A stretch of 64,000 bases of DNA from Roridomyces roridus (Eukaryota > Basidiomycota > Agaricomycetes > Agaricales > Mycenaceae), in contig JARKIF010000022.1 of assembly GCA_029378245.1 (NCBI GenBank), positions 744,001-808,000 of the forward strand, read 5' to 3'. Below the pieces are notes generated by a model. That model did not search any database, was not told where the DNA came from, and saw nothing but the letters and a program-made list of their open reading frames with translations. A program made the translations under genes and the position numbers. Positions 31,987-42,803 of this stretch are shown piece after piece; positions within the stretch are counted from its first letter, which is position 1, and the number at the start of each line of letters is the position of its first letter.

Positions 31987-32170
31987 GGATGGCTGCGGGA
32001 GACAAGGCTGAATGACTGCGCGGCTTCAAGGCGGTGCGGGCCGGGGTTAGGGTTAGGCTTCCGAAATTGGACTGTGGCTCGACCGACGTCATCGGACTCT
32101 CATCGCCTCGTGTGGGGCTCATAAAAAGGCCCCAACGGGTGAGGCTCTCTCTCTCATCCACCCACCAAGC

Positions 32171-32468
32171 ATGTCTTCCTCACGAACTTCTACCATCGCC
32201 ACCACCACCGACGTCCCCGCATACCCACCCGCCGCACACACGCGCAGCCCAGCCCAGGGACCTATAACAGAGCAACCATCCGCAGCACCCGCAATGTCGT
32301 TGGCTCCGGAGGGAAATGCGTCGAATTCGACGTACGGCGAGGCTAAACGCCTTCGAGGAGGCTGTATCCCGTGTCCAGGTGCGTTGTTAAATCCATTCCC
32401 AAAGCGAAGCAATATCTGACTAGAAACCAGACGGCGGTTGTTGTTTCATCATACCTTGCTGCTGTTAA
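32171..32468 (+). CDS. Small protein with cysteine-rich, probably palmitoylated tail (81 aa)
   Basis: Exon 1 (32171-32378) and exon 2 (32431-32468) join at the boundary of a GGCIPCPDGGCCFIIPCCC tail. The first 60 residues are Ser/Thr/Pro/Ala-rich and disordered. Seven cysteines in 19 C-terminal residues mixed with Ile/Phe/Pro suggest membrane attachment by S-acylation, as in CYSTM-like proteins. A CATAAAAAGG box lies ~50 bases upstream of the ATG. Without the splice the frame would lose most of the cysteines, which supports the model. Confidence 0.68.
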
Positions 32469-34340
32469 AGGCACGACTCCGACCGACTCCGAAGGACGCT
32501 ATGCTATATCTACCTGCACTCTGATTAATACACTGTATCTATTATCCGCATCTCCACGCTCTCCATACGCTCTCAATACATGCATACGACCCAACGAATT
32601 CCTCCCCGCACCCTTTATCTCAACAACCTCCCCCTTCACGAACCCCATCTCCACCAGCTCGAACCGATGCGTTTACGACGAAGCCCAAGATTACACTCAA
32701 CCGACACGAGTTCCCTTGAGTATCCACGATACACACGAACTACGTCTCTCGATTACCCATCGCTGGTGGGCCACGGGCCGGGCATCCCCATCTCCTCAAG
32801 CTCCTTCCAATTCTGAATCGTGCGGCATGAGTGAGCCAACTACTGAAGCTAGAATATTAATGAATGCAAAACACCTCCGAGTCGGATGTCATCCGACCGA
32901 AATTGAGACGGAGTGTTGGGATTCAGGCTGCTGCTCTTCACGGTGAGGCGGGACGGATACAGGCAGGCGGAGTCCTGCCCCTTGAACCCATAGCTAGCCA
33001 ACTCGATGCTTAATTGAGGGTGGGCAGACCAAAAGACTGTCCACTATGTCGACCGTTCATCGATCTCTGGCTTGTCCTTCGTTTGTATTCATCCTCGTTG
33101 ACGAGGACCTCAAGATCCTATGGCACCATCTGAGCCGCTCGGTCGCTATCCTCGAAAAAAAATTGCGATTTGCGAGATGATATCAAGGACACGAAGCGTC
33201 CTGACTCCTCCGATAGCGCCTGCGAGTTTCTACTCTCGTTTCGCCTAATACTTACCTGCGTCCGTTTTGGCGACCAGGCTGACCCTGAACACTGCGTGCG
33301 CGGAGCTCCTTCCACGGGGTTTTCTTCTTTCATCACTTCCAATAGATTCCCTGCACCACTGCGACCCGCAAGTGCTTGTTCTCCCGCGGCCGGTCACCGC
33401 CCGTTCGACTTGGGGTTGATTTGAAGGTTTGCGATGTATTTTTTTTTGCTGAACCTTTAGGTTTGGCTACCCAAGGCATCTTCGTTTTTGTCCATCAGTG
33501 GCAGTGAACTAGATTGATTAACATGATTCCTAATCTGTTTACATAGGAATCCAATAGGAATCGTTCTTTTTGACCAGGGCCTGTCCGGGACTCCGGGGCA
33601 CACGGTGGATCAGCGGCGTCCCGAGCACCAACGATGAATGATTGTTGTTTGATCCGCCGAGGACTCGGCTGCCGGGCCCCGGTTGGCCGTAACCTCGCCG
33701 TTGATCTCTCCTTTCTCGGCATGGGCCGGCCAGGCATAGCGACTGTTTCAGCTCAACGCACTCGCGTCTGTAAAACATTTGTCCATTACACCGTGACGGG
33801 TGTCATGCATTGATGCAAGGAAGGAGAATCACAAGTACTTGCCACTGTGCGGAGCAATGGCCTCAAGCCCAGGTGCTCAGGTGCCATGTTCAAACTTTCA
33901 GCCTCAAGGTTCGACCTCAGTCCTCCACTCTTCCGGAAGCATTCATATTCTGTAAAGCAAGTCAGCTGAAGAGACAGTTTTCTTCACAATCAGCTTGCAA
34001 TCAGCTGGACTTATCCTTGTACATTTTAACCACACCATTTGCTTGGGCTGTCATGGTAGGGAGTGCAAAAGAAATGGGTAAACTTCTTGATTGCATCGAA
34101 CATTGCCATCATTTTGATATCTGTGACTTGTTGAACTCATGGCTCTCAAACCACAACATTTGGAGCAACTCTGAAGAGACTGTCCTTTTCAGAATGAACT
34201 GAGGTATATTCTGAAACAGCAAACATAATGTAAGACTGAGTTTTGCCCCCGTGGGGAACAGAATACTGGCAACTTCTCAATTGTCCCCCTGCGCAAGGTT
34301 CCAGGGCTCAAAAATGCATAAATATTGAGACCCGTAGGTC
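32469..34340. other. Gene-poor stretch with a relict fragment
   Basis: No credible gene. It holds the SAM-domain fragment at 32.6 kb. From about 33.4 kb base composition turns AT-richer and poly-T runs appear, like the repeat-rich area that follows. Confidence 0.5.
32600..32662 (-). pseudogene. Relict of the SAM-domain exon of the gene at 36.5-38.9 kb
   Basis: On the minus strand the bases read ELVEMGFVKGEVVEIKGAG, matching ELAEMGFVKGEVAEIRAAV at the C-terminus of the neighbouring gene; about 9 of 10 bases agree over 55 bases. Both sides have no further homology. A small DNA fragment has been copied or left behind. Confidence 0.7.
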
Positions 34341-34379
34341 TACCACTCCGGAAAAGCGTGTCATCCTTGTGCAGGGGCC

Positions 34380-34410
<31 letters not shown>

Positions 34411-34434
34411 TCGTATGACACCCCAAAGGGGTCA
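34341..34434 (-). ncRNA. U6 spliceosomal snRNA
   Basis: The minus strand contains the universal U6 core almost unchanged: AAATTGGAACGATACAGAGA followed by AGATTAGCATGGCCCCTG and CACAAGGATGACACGC, including the ACAGAGA box and AGC triad. The single change (CTGCACAAGG) also occurs in Schizosaccharomyces U6. A 5' hairpin ACCCCTTTGGGGT sits at the right place. The 3' end differs from animals: TTTT follows the CACGC directly, which could stop Pol III early, so a pseudogene copy is possible. Ends are estimated from structure. Confidence 0.82.
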
Positions 34435-35019
34435 AGGGAGTAGGCAGAAGTTGGGTAGACATCAATTGAATGATGCACCTTGTTCAGGTTACCGAGTTGA
34501 TGTATTGCAAAATTGATCAAATTTCTTTCAGACCAAGTTCAGAGGGTTAAAGGAGGAGTGGGATTGAGGCTGAGAGGCCTCAGATCTGGTGCACACAAGG
34601 TCCTGACCCAAGCCTGAGCGGCCCTGCACTGTGTAGAGAATGAGGATGAAGTGGAATTGGAATTGCTTTAATTCCAATTCCACTGCTGGTTTAGTCGTTC
34701 CTCCCCTGTCACCGTCCGCCTCTTTGCTCAAGCCTCAGTGCGTCTTGGACTCCGCCTGAGTCCTCTCTGCGGTCACACTTGTCTTCAAAATCCTCGGCTT
34801 CGAACATGGGATCGGATATTGCCAGTTTGTGCTCACGTCGGAGGACGGTGTGATGATAGTATGGGCACGGCAGCCGCAACAGTGTCTGAAGCGGCGGTAG
34901 CTCGGGTCGCGACTTTATCCTCCCTCCTGCGGAACTGTCGACAGATTTAGTAGCAGGAGAACTTATTTTTCTTGATTCTTTGCTGATCCCTTCTCATGTG
35001 CACTTCCAATGGATCTCCC

Positions 35020-35527
35020 CAAGGGGGCACCGGGATCGAAATTTCGTACCGGGGGAGGGGGGGGGGGGGGTCCCGAGCGGGCTCGAAAAAAACTTCTACC
35101 TGTATATTAGTAATGGTGTTTTGGAGCATGTAAACACCATTTTACCAGTTCAGATTGTGCTGTAACCACTCAGGGTAGCCTCCCAACCACCAGAACTTTG
35201 AATTGATCAAAATTTCCAAATTGGGAGTGATATATTACATAATACAGCCTGTCCTGACAAGACATTCCCACAGAAAACAAGTGGATCATTGCTCAGGCCG
35301 ACATGGGATGGGTCTGATTGACACTGGGGCCCTTCAACAAGCTTGTAATCAATATTTTTTGTATGGGAGCCGCAGATTGCTCGGACCGCCGGTAAATCAC
35401 ATGACTGTGGGAATGATCTGCCTTATATAGGAGGGGAGGGGGGGGGGGGGGGGGGGGGGGGGTCCAGCCAGGGTCGCAAAAAACTTTTCGACCCTATATC
35501 CGAAATTCCGATCCCAATGCCCCCTTG
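35020..35527. mobile_element. Second hAT-like MITE, 508 bp, with G-tract interior
   Basis: Ends are inverted: CAAGGGGGCACCGGGATCG at the left and the complement of CAAGGGGGCATTGGGATCG at the right, extending imperfectly through AATTTCG. A perfect 8-bp direct repeat GATCTCCC flanks it (35012-35019 and 35528-35535), as expected for hAT. Two G-rich tracts lie just inside the ends on the same strand: G5-A-G14 at 35051-35070 and G25 at 35438-35462. No transposase frame. Confidence 0.8.
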
Positions 35528-35728
35528 GATCTCCCTCCAGGAGTACTGATGAGACTGAAAGGTGGACCGGAAGGTTCAGCACCCGCCTCGAAGAGGCCCA
35601 ATCCCAGGTCATCTAGCTTCTGGAGCAATTTTGATTCTGGCTATTTGGGTTGGTGTCTGAGGTATGGAGCTGCTTTTGGCCAACCCTCTCCGACACACTA
35701 TGCCTTGCACTTTCTGAATGCTCCATGC

Positions 35729-35770
35729 CAATGGCTCAGAACTCCCCGTTCGACTCGGGGAGAGCCATTG
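35729..35770. repeat. Hairpin with tRNA-like T arm
   Basis: Outer 9-bp stem CAATGGCTC/GAGCCATTG encloses a second stem CCCCG/CGGGG with a 7-base TTCGACT loop, exactly like a tRNA T arm and Pol III B box. A T6 run follows at 35791. A sister unit lies at about 35965-36010 (CTCAG..CCCG-TTCGAC-CGGG..CTGAG) with a T7 run after it. Confidence 0.65.
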
Positions 35771-36198
35771 CCGTTATAGTGCATTTGACCTTTTTTGATC
35801 ACATGGCTGGGCGAACACTTCTGAATCTCAGTGCTCACCTGCAAGAATTTAGGTGTAGGTTGTGAGTGAGTCTTTTGACTGGGCTCGTATGTGAATCATC
35901 CAACATGTACTTGCTTGAGAAGCTCTGACACCCCGCCAGTCAAGCTGAATAAACCCACTTCTCAGCTGAGTCAGCTCAGACAAGTAGGTCCCGTTCGACC
36001 CGGGCCTGAGCATTGCGTACGGGCGAAACAGTTCCCTTTTTTTGTCAAAGAATCGAGGTGCCCGATGGTACTCCGAACCCCAGGAACTTTCCGTTGACTC
36101 GGGCAAAGCCATTAATGTGACTTGCGCCGTAATCTTTTCTTCCAATCCACGTAAGTGAGACCTATGGGATGCTAACCCGTTCCACTAGCTTCTTCCGA

Positions 36199-36248
36199 CG
36201 AATGGCACGGCTCCCGTTCGACCCGAATGGCACGGCTCCCGTTCGACC
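36199..36248. repeat. Perfect 25-bp tandem duplication containing a TTCGAC B-box motif
   Basis: The 25-bp unit (CGAATGGCACGGCTCCCG then TTCGACC) occurs twice in perfect tandem. It belongs to the same hairpin family as the unit at 35.73 kb. Confidence 0.85.
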
Positions 36249-36454
36249 CGGGATTGGGCAATGCTCTAGATCTTGTGCATGCATTTTTGGAGCTGATACT
36301 TTTTTGATAATGTTGACTTTGACACCGGGAGCCTCTCGACTTACCGCCACTGGGAAGATACAGTTCCACGCTTTACTATAAACATCCCCGCTCGATTTGG
36401 GTTGGAGCCATGCCATTGAGTCTAGCGCGTAAATTTTCGTCTTTTTCTCCCTAG

Positions 36455-38917
36455 TCAGCCGTCCCGCGCCCAACTCCTCACAGCCGCTCTTATCTCAGCA
36501 ACCTCCCCCTTTACGAACCCCATCTCCGCCAACTCGCTCACTTCAACAAATTCCAGCGCAGCACTGCGTTTGAATTTATGTTTCTTGAATTGGGCGAGGA
36601 TGTCGTCGTCCAGCTCGTATGTGGAGCAGAATTCTTCGATGGGGATGTTGGGCCCGGGCGTGAGGGTGGGTGGGAGGAGCATAGCCGGTGTGTTGGCTGG
36701 AGCTTGAGGTGGGGGTTCTGAGGCTGGGGCTGCAATTGTCGGGGGTGCTCCTAAATCGACTCTGTCAGCTGCTGCTTGGATGAAAATACAGAGCCACATA
36801 CCATTCGAACAAGTATTCGTGACATCTTCCTCAACGTCCACTTTCATGAATACCCGACATGAGCGAACTGAAGAACAAGAGGGAATAACACACCTATAGC
36901 AGCCGACGCACTCGGGACATACAACGGCCTTCCCAACTGCCTCGCAAGATCTTGCGTATCGGGATCAAACCCCTTCGCCTCATGAAACTTTCTCAATCCC
37001 TCGTACACTTCCACAGACCAGCGGGAACTGCGGCTCCACGGTCGGCACAGGGTGATCTCGGGGAACCCTAGACGGTGTGCTTCGTCCGTACTTAGTCGGT
37101 GGGCGCCGAGTGGGTCGAGGGACCAGTAGTATACGGGGGATTCCTCGTCGTTGGTGGGCGATGGCCAGCGGAATGAGGTCGCTCCGACCTGAAAGTCCGC
37201 GATGGGGCGGAGGAATAGGTAGCCGCCGCTGAGACTTGGAGATATTCTCGATTCAGAGATTCTCAGTTCGAAAGTCACCGTGGATAGGAATGCTACGTAG
37301 TGAGAGCGATGAGTGTGATTTCCGGCGAACAAACTTGCTCACCGTAGCGTTCGTGCTCCGCTGTTATTCCGAGTTTCTTGAAGATGTAATTACTCTGGGA
37401 GAACCAGTCGGACACGGATTTGTCCAGGGCCATGAAAGAACAGGAGCAGGTGTACCTGGTCGCTCTGCGGTGTTTCATTCTGTCGAAGGTCATTTTGAGC
37501 CGCTTATATCTTATCATATCGTCAGCTTGCTGCGCTCACCTTGTCCACCCTCCATCCATCAAGTCCTCCTGTATACTCTCCGTCCATCCGACGGGAAAGA
37601 CCTTCACAGATCCCAAAACGGCAGTCTGGAGCGGCGAGTGGAGGTTCACATTCATACCCACAGGAGTATACACGACCCCGCCGAGATTGATCTCTTCCTC
37701 AACCCCAAAAGTGACGCGCCCATGCTCACTCAGCATGGCCGAGCAAATTTCGTGATACAGCTTAACTGGGAGGGCTTCGTTGGCTTTTTCATCCGCCTTG
37801 GGATCGTCGAATTTGACGAGGGCACGGGATGGCTTGAAGGTGTTGTGCTTATCGAAATCGAAGGATGGGTCGTTGAATTGACCCGGGGTGAAGTCGATGC
37901 AGAGGCGGCCGGTGGAGGAACGGATCCATATCGCTCGAGTACCTGGCTGTTTGGTTTCAGCTTTGTGTATTGTAGGGAAAGATGACTCACCTGTGTTTGC
38001 ACGGGGCCGTTGTTCAGGTAGTGGGATGCTTCCTGTCGTCGGCTTGTGAGAAGTATTTCGCTGTACGTGGCGGTCCACATACTAAATGCTCCGAGGCCTG
38101 GATAAATCCACCCCTCAGTATGGCTTGAAGAGAAAGTGAGGCTGCATACGAACCCACTTCGCATTCATATATACCTCCATGACTGGCGAAAGGCGGTGGA
38201 CTTGTAGGAAATCTTCGTATCGCAGTAATTCTTTTGCGAGGATTCAGAACAAGCCAGAGTGCATCCAAAAGACTGACCGTCATGAGCAATAACTGCATGA
38301 GTGCCCTCGAAACTTGCGAGTCCGAATACTTGGACGATACTCGGATGCCTGGAGTACGTTGAATTCAAGTCTGCGAGTCTACAAAATGGAGCCCACCTAA
38401 AGTGTGAATGGGCCCTTAAATACTCATCCCGATCCTATACCAACTGTGAACACTCCAAGGGAAAAGATGGAAATGAGCAACCACGATACCTGTTCGGCCT
38501 GCTCCCCTTCATACAATGCCACAGTCATATTCGCCTCGACGCCGTGGACACGTGCAGAATACACCCGTCGCACGGTACGGCGTAGCACGCTCGGCCGATC
38601 GACGACCCCAGCAGAGAAGCCAATCTCTCGCTGAAGATCGATATCACCGAGTGGAATCGTCCTGAATCCTATCACAATGGGAAGTCAATCTCGTATTAGA
38701 GTCCAGGGAAAGAGGGGGGTGGCCTCTTACCAGCCGGAAGCGTCGGTGCAGCGTAGTGTACGTTGGTGACATGGCTCGTGAAGGTGCCACCAGTGATGAT
38801 AAAGTCGCGCGCATTAGGGAAGAAGCTGCCAGTGCCCTGGTATTTGGAGTCAACTGAGAGCTTCGGTGTGTACTGGGTGCAAGTTGAGTTGGACCGCTGA
38901 AGAGGACCGTCGTCCAT
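36455..38917 (-). CDS. Agaricomycete-specific kinase-like/SAM protein (662 aa, 11 exons)
   Basis: Eleven exons: 38731-38917, 38490-38668, 38397-38434, 38278-38348, 38154-38230, 37991-38113, 37540-37946, 37343-37479, 36894-37292, 36802-36867, 36455-36759; all phases agree. The N-terminus FFPNARDFIITGG, FRTIPLGDIDLQREIG, VRRVYSARV, TVALYEGEQAEQ and HPSIVQVFGLAS is the signature of a large agaricomycete-only family whose middle looks like a degenerate protein-kinase N-lobe. Later blocks WIRSSTGRLCIDF, VYYWSLDPLGAHRLS and GFDPDTQDLARQLG are also family hallmarks. The C-terminal ~60 residues (FCSTYELDDDILAQF, SELAEMGF) form a SAM domain, a protein-interaction module. No catalytic kinase residues are seen. 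Function unknown. Confidence 0.85.
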
Positions 38918-39599
38918 CGTCCATCGAAGGTGGTGGTAGAAGGAGAGATTGTTATGCCATAGTTATGACTCTCCGAGATGATCGCCGTCGACCACTGACG
39001 TCGAGCGCCCATCTGCCATTGAATTGATGCCGTTACCCAAGGGCTTGGCCCAGCACTTGAAAACGGGGGTGAAAAGCAAAGGAACACGGACTCCAGCACT
39101 AGTCGTATCTCTGGAGAAGTCAGTCGAGGCTGGGGAGAGAGGCCTAGGAGTGCATGACAAGGGAGTGATTTGTGCCTGTTATTAGGCTGGTCGGATCAAT
39201 CATCCCGCCGGAGCTTTGATCCGTGTGACGCTCTGCTTCTGCCTCGTCTCTCTCCACCACTCGACGATCCATGTTTATCCAGCGATGCGACGCGAAATTG
39301 TGATGAAATTTACGCCCGCCTCTCAGGGCGACTCTTCCGACAAAATGAGCCCGTGCAATCACTGCAACAAGTCTCCTGAAAGAAGCCTTCGAAGTTTGTC
39401 CAAAGGACACTACACATTGGCCGATTCACAAGTACGTGCTTCCCCTCCCCCGGGCCCTTGCACGCTCGTCTCATCGTCAACAAAACGTGTGCCCATGGTA
39501 TGACTTGCGTGGTTTACGTTTAAGTGGATCGGTCTTTTTTACTTATCATTCGAAGATTTTCGGGGATCGCTTGCCTGCCCATATTGTTTTGGTACCGAG
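38918..39599. other. 5' flank of the kinase-like/SAM gene
   Basis: Open frames on both strands but none with a domain or splice support. Probably promoter and 5' UTR. Confidence 0.4.
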
Positions 39600-41060
39600 G
39601 TCACCTTCCTTCCAAATAGTAGATAGTCGGTGGCGAACGGACTTCACACTACGCAGCATCTGATCAGAACGTTCAAACGTTCGGCATTCTCCTGCGATTG
39701 ATTCACCCATCGCTTGTTCGACTCGAGTTGTGTTGTATGCTGGGATATCTGCAGTCAAATGTTTTATTCGGCCGACTCACCGGATTCAGATTGCCTAGTG
39801 AACCTATCCACACCCTCATTGGAATACCGACTATACCCACGCGAGTCATTATAATTCGCAGCATCGGGATCAGGACATTCAGCGAATGATTCACGCATCC
39901 CACGTTCGACTCGAGCTGCGTTGTATTGCTGGGATATCTGGAGTGTTTTATTGGGACCAATCACGGGGATTGCCCACCATGAAACCATACAGCCAATCTC
40001 CTTCGAAACGGTAAATATTGGATTGGATGGCGAACGTCGTTTCGGTACATTACATCCGACCTGCCACCTTCTCTACCATCGTAACAAGTGGTAACGGACC
40101 GGGACGTTTGAGCGCTCGGCAGGCTCTCACGATTCATCTGCGCATCCCTCGTTCGACTCGAGCTGCGTTGTATGCTGGTACATTCTATCGAACTTTTTAT
40201 TCGGACGACTTACGGGGACTGCCCAGTGAGCTCATACACGCCCTCCGAACGTTGTGGTACTCTCCTGGGAAAGCATCCGACCTACTTTAATTCCATGTAT
40301 GTAACCTGGTAAGTATCGGGGCAACGGACTTCGGACTACGCAGCAGGGATGAGAAAGTCGGAACGTTCAACTTAAGTAGACTCCTCTTGCGATTCATCAA
40401 TTCATCCACACATCGCTCGTTCGACTCGAGCGTTGGGTCGTGGCGTCTCCATTCGTATCCGGCATTTTTATTTGCACGATTCATGTAAGGACGCGGTGAT
40501 CATAGGCCGCCGCAGTCGTCCTCCTCACAGCTCTTCACGGCTTTTACTGGCTGTGCCTCGACTGCGGCGCAGTCGTGAACAGCCTCCTCGTACAGTATAA
40601 AAGGCCGTAGTACTTTGTGTAGTAGACAGGTTACCTACTCTGTACTGAACTAAGGATATTTTCCCCCGTTCTTTCTGGTTGCTTCTACAAAGCCCTTACA
40701 ACAACTTGTGTGCTTCACTCCGAGAGGACTCGAAGCTTCACAATTCACAAGGTCTTGGGCTAGAGCATTGTTAGTCTATTACCGTATAATTCTGCCCCGA
40801 CGCATCGCTCGTTCGACTCGAGCTTGCGTCGTAGCGCTTCCATGCGTTGATCCGGAATTTTTGTTTGAACGAGTCTTGACAAGCGCTTAGGCTTAGAGAA
40901 TTGTCAACGTTGTTGCTCAGACCAGGCATATGACCCTTAAAATTCGGCGTCAGGCTCTTCCTGCGAGTGCCCAACGCACCGCTCGTTCGACCCGAGCTTG
41001 CGTCGTTGTGCAGCACAAATCCGAGGGTTTTTTGTTCCAACAACTCACGAGGCCAAATCA
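39600..41060. repeat. Cluster of six tRNA-like (SINE-type) repeat units
   Basis: The motif GCTCGTTCGACTCGAGC or close variants recurs at about 39713, 39903, 40148, 40418, 40808 and 40983. Each forms a stem CTCG/CGAG with a 7-base TTCGACT loop (T arm, Pol III B box), is preceded by CATC and followed 40-60 bases on by a T4-T6 run. In two units an A-box-like TGGCGAACGG lies about 85-120 bases upstream (39631, 40028). Units are 170-400 bp apart and diverged. No coding frame is convincing here. Confidence 0.6.
40484..40700 (+). repeat. Possible solo LTR
   Basis: A 217-bp segment starts TGTAAG and ends CTTACA, an inverted TG..CA terminus, and contains a good TATA box (TATAAAAGG near 40598) with no gene downstream. 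I found no clear 5-bp target duplication, so this is tentative. Confidence 0.35.
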
Positions 41061-41150
41061 AATTACACCCGCCTTCCAAACAGTTCAAATCATACATTAG
41101 CCATTATGTAGCCCCGCATAAATTAATATGTATCTGTCCACAGACTATAG

Positions 41151-42803
41151 CTACTCCTCGTAAATCGGCGGCGGCGCCTCCCCTCCTTCGCCCTGCCCCA
41201 AACCTGGCCCATCATTCCTGCTCACAGCCGCACGCCTCCTCGACTCCTCTTCCAACTTCCTCGGCCTCCCACCCACAACCGCCTGCCTCCCGCCTGATCC
41301 AGAGCCGGATCCTGAACCCGAACCCGAGCCAGATCCCGACGCACTCGACCCTGACGCTGACCCTGACGCTGACCCCGAATGAACAAAATATCCCCCAGCC
41401 CCAGCCCCAGACGCAGCCCCAGCAGTAGCGAGGGAAGGCGAGCTCTTAAACGGCAGCGTGTGTCCCTCCGATGAGGCGTTGTAAGACTGATCTTGATACG
41501 GCCCGGATGTCGACTCCGAGCGAGAATGGGCTTGTCGTAGGGGTGTCGATTCCCCGTCGTCAGTAGGAAAGTCGATGAAGGGATGGGGTGTGGTATTTCG
41601 GAGGGCGGGGCCGTTTGCGAAATCTATGGGGGTGTTACCATGAGTAACGGTTGAGAACAAAATAAGGGATAGAATATAATAACGTACAATCAGGCCTCTC
41701 GATCCCATCCTCCCGAAGGAATCGTGATGTCCGTTTCGAACGGGCGCGGAAGAAGAACAAGGCTGCTAGTACGCCGGCGAGGAGGAGTACACCGCCTACG
41801 ACGCCACCTGCAATCGCACCTACGGGTGTCTTGCTCTTGGCGTTCTCGTTGCTGGGATTTGAAGGCGAAGGCGAATTCCCCGAGCCTGCAGTTGAATTTG
41901 AATTGGAGTTGGAGCTGGTGCCGGGTGTGACGAGAAAGTAATCGACCCAAACGGTGGCATTGGTCCCAGCAGTGACGACGAGGGAGTGATTCCCGTCCTT
42001 GAGGTCGCCCGAGCTGTAGATGAGGTTGTTCGTCGCCGAGGGAGGCGTCGTGGCAGGTGTGAATGAGGATGAGGGACCGCCGTCGACAGACATTTGGGCG
42101 ACCATGGACAGGTCGGTGATGCCACCCCAGTATTCGACTGCTTTGCCTGTGAATGGGTTTAGCTGTGATGAGCAGGGAAGGAAAATTATTGTGACGCACC
42201 AGAGAATTTAAACTCAAACGATGCGCCCGCGCTCGGACTGCCCTGCGAGGTATGCATGAAATCCGGGTCCGAGCCAAATAACGTCCATTCCGGCGTGTAG
42301 GTAATCCGGGAGTCTCGGTCGTCGACAAAGTAACTGCTGACGTTTGTTGACGTCGTATTGTACAGGAAGTAGTCGAGGAAGATGACGCCGAGGGTCTGTG
42401 CTTGCGTCTGAGTGATGACAAGCGTATGCTGGCCGTCGGATAAGGTGGGACTCGTGTAGAGCGCGGTGTGGTGTACATCGGAGGTCATGTTGGCCGGTGG
42501 ATCGTACTTGCCCGTCGCCGCGTCCGAGTTGTCGATGACGAAGGTCATGCTGGTGTTGGCCGGGTTGTGGGCGGCTACGGTGCCGTATACGGTGATGGAT
42601 GTGCCTAGCTGGGATCTCAGAAGGAGGGCTGTGGGAGGGAGGGCACGCAACGCACCGACAAAGGAGACCGAGGCGGTGACACCCTGGGATACCGAGACGG
42701 TGGTCGTGCTGTCGAATTCCAAGGTGGAGCCAGCTTGGAGCCAGGCTCCGGCGTAGGTCACGGACGAGTCGCGGTCGTCGATGATGGCCACATTGGTCGA
42801 CAT
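41151..42803 (-). CDS. Single-span membrane protein with two beta-sandwich repeats (494 aa, 4 exons)
   Basis: Exons 42656-42803, 42200-42604, 41688-42146 and 41151-41623. Two repeats begin with IDDRDSSVTYAGAWL and VDDRDSRITYTPEWT and contain LSDGQHTLVITQ and DGNHSLVVTAG strands ending FLDYFLY / VDYFLV: the jelly-roll-like pair seen in many basidiomycete cell-surface proteins. A Ser/Asn linker leads to one helix (VGAIAGGVVGGVLLLAGVL, about residues 297-319), an RARSKRTSRF stop-transfer and a long cytosolic Ser/Gly tail with SG repeats. No N-terminal signal peptide is visible, so the topology signal must be the helix itself or an exon is missing. Intron 1 (51 bp) is also open if retained. Confidence 0.83.

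Noticed and set aside
34280..34296. CCCCTGCGCAAGG on the plus strand as a second U6
   Set aside because: Only 13 bases match; no ACAGAGA box or other U6 parts nearby.
37510..37539. A 30-bp intron in the kinase-like/SAM gene
   Set aside because: Too short; using the acceptor CGACAG gives a normal 60-bp intron in the same frame.
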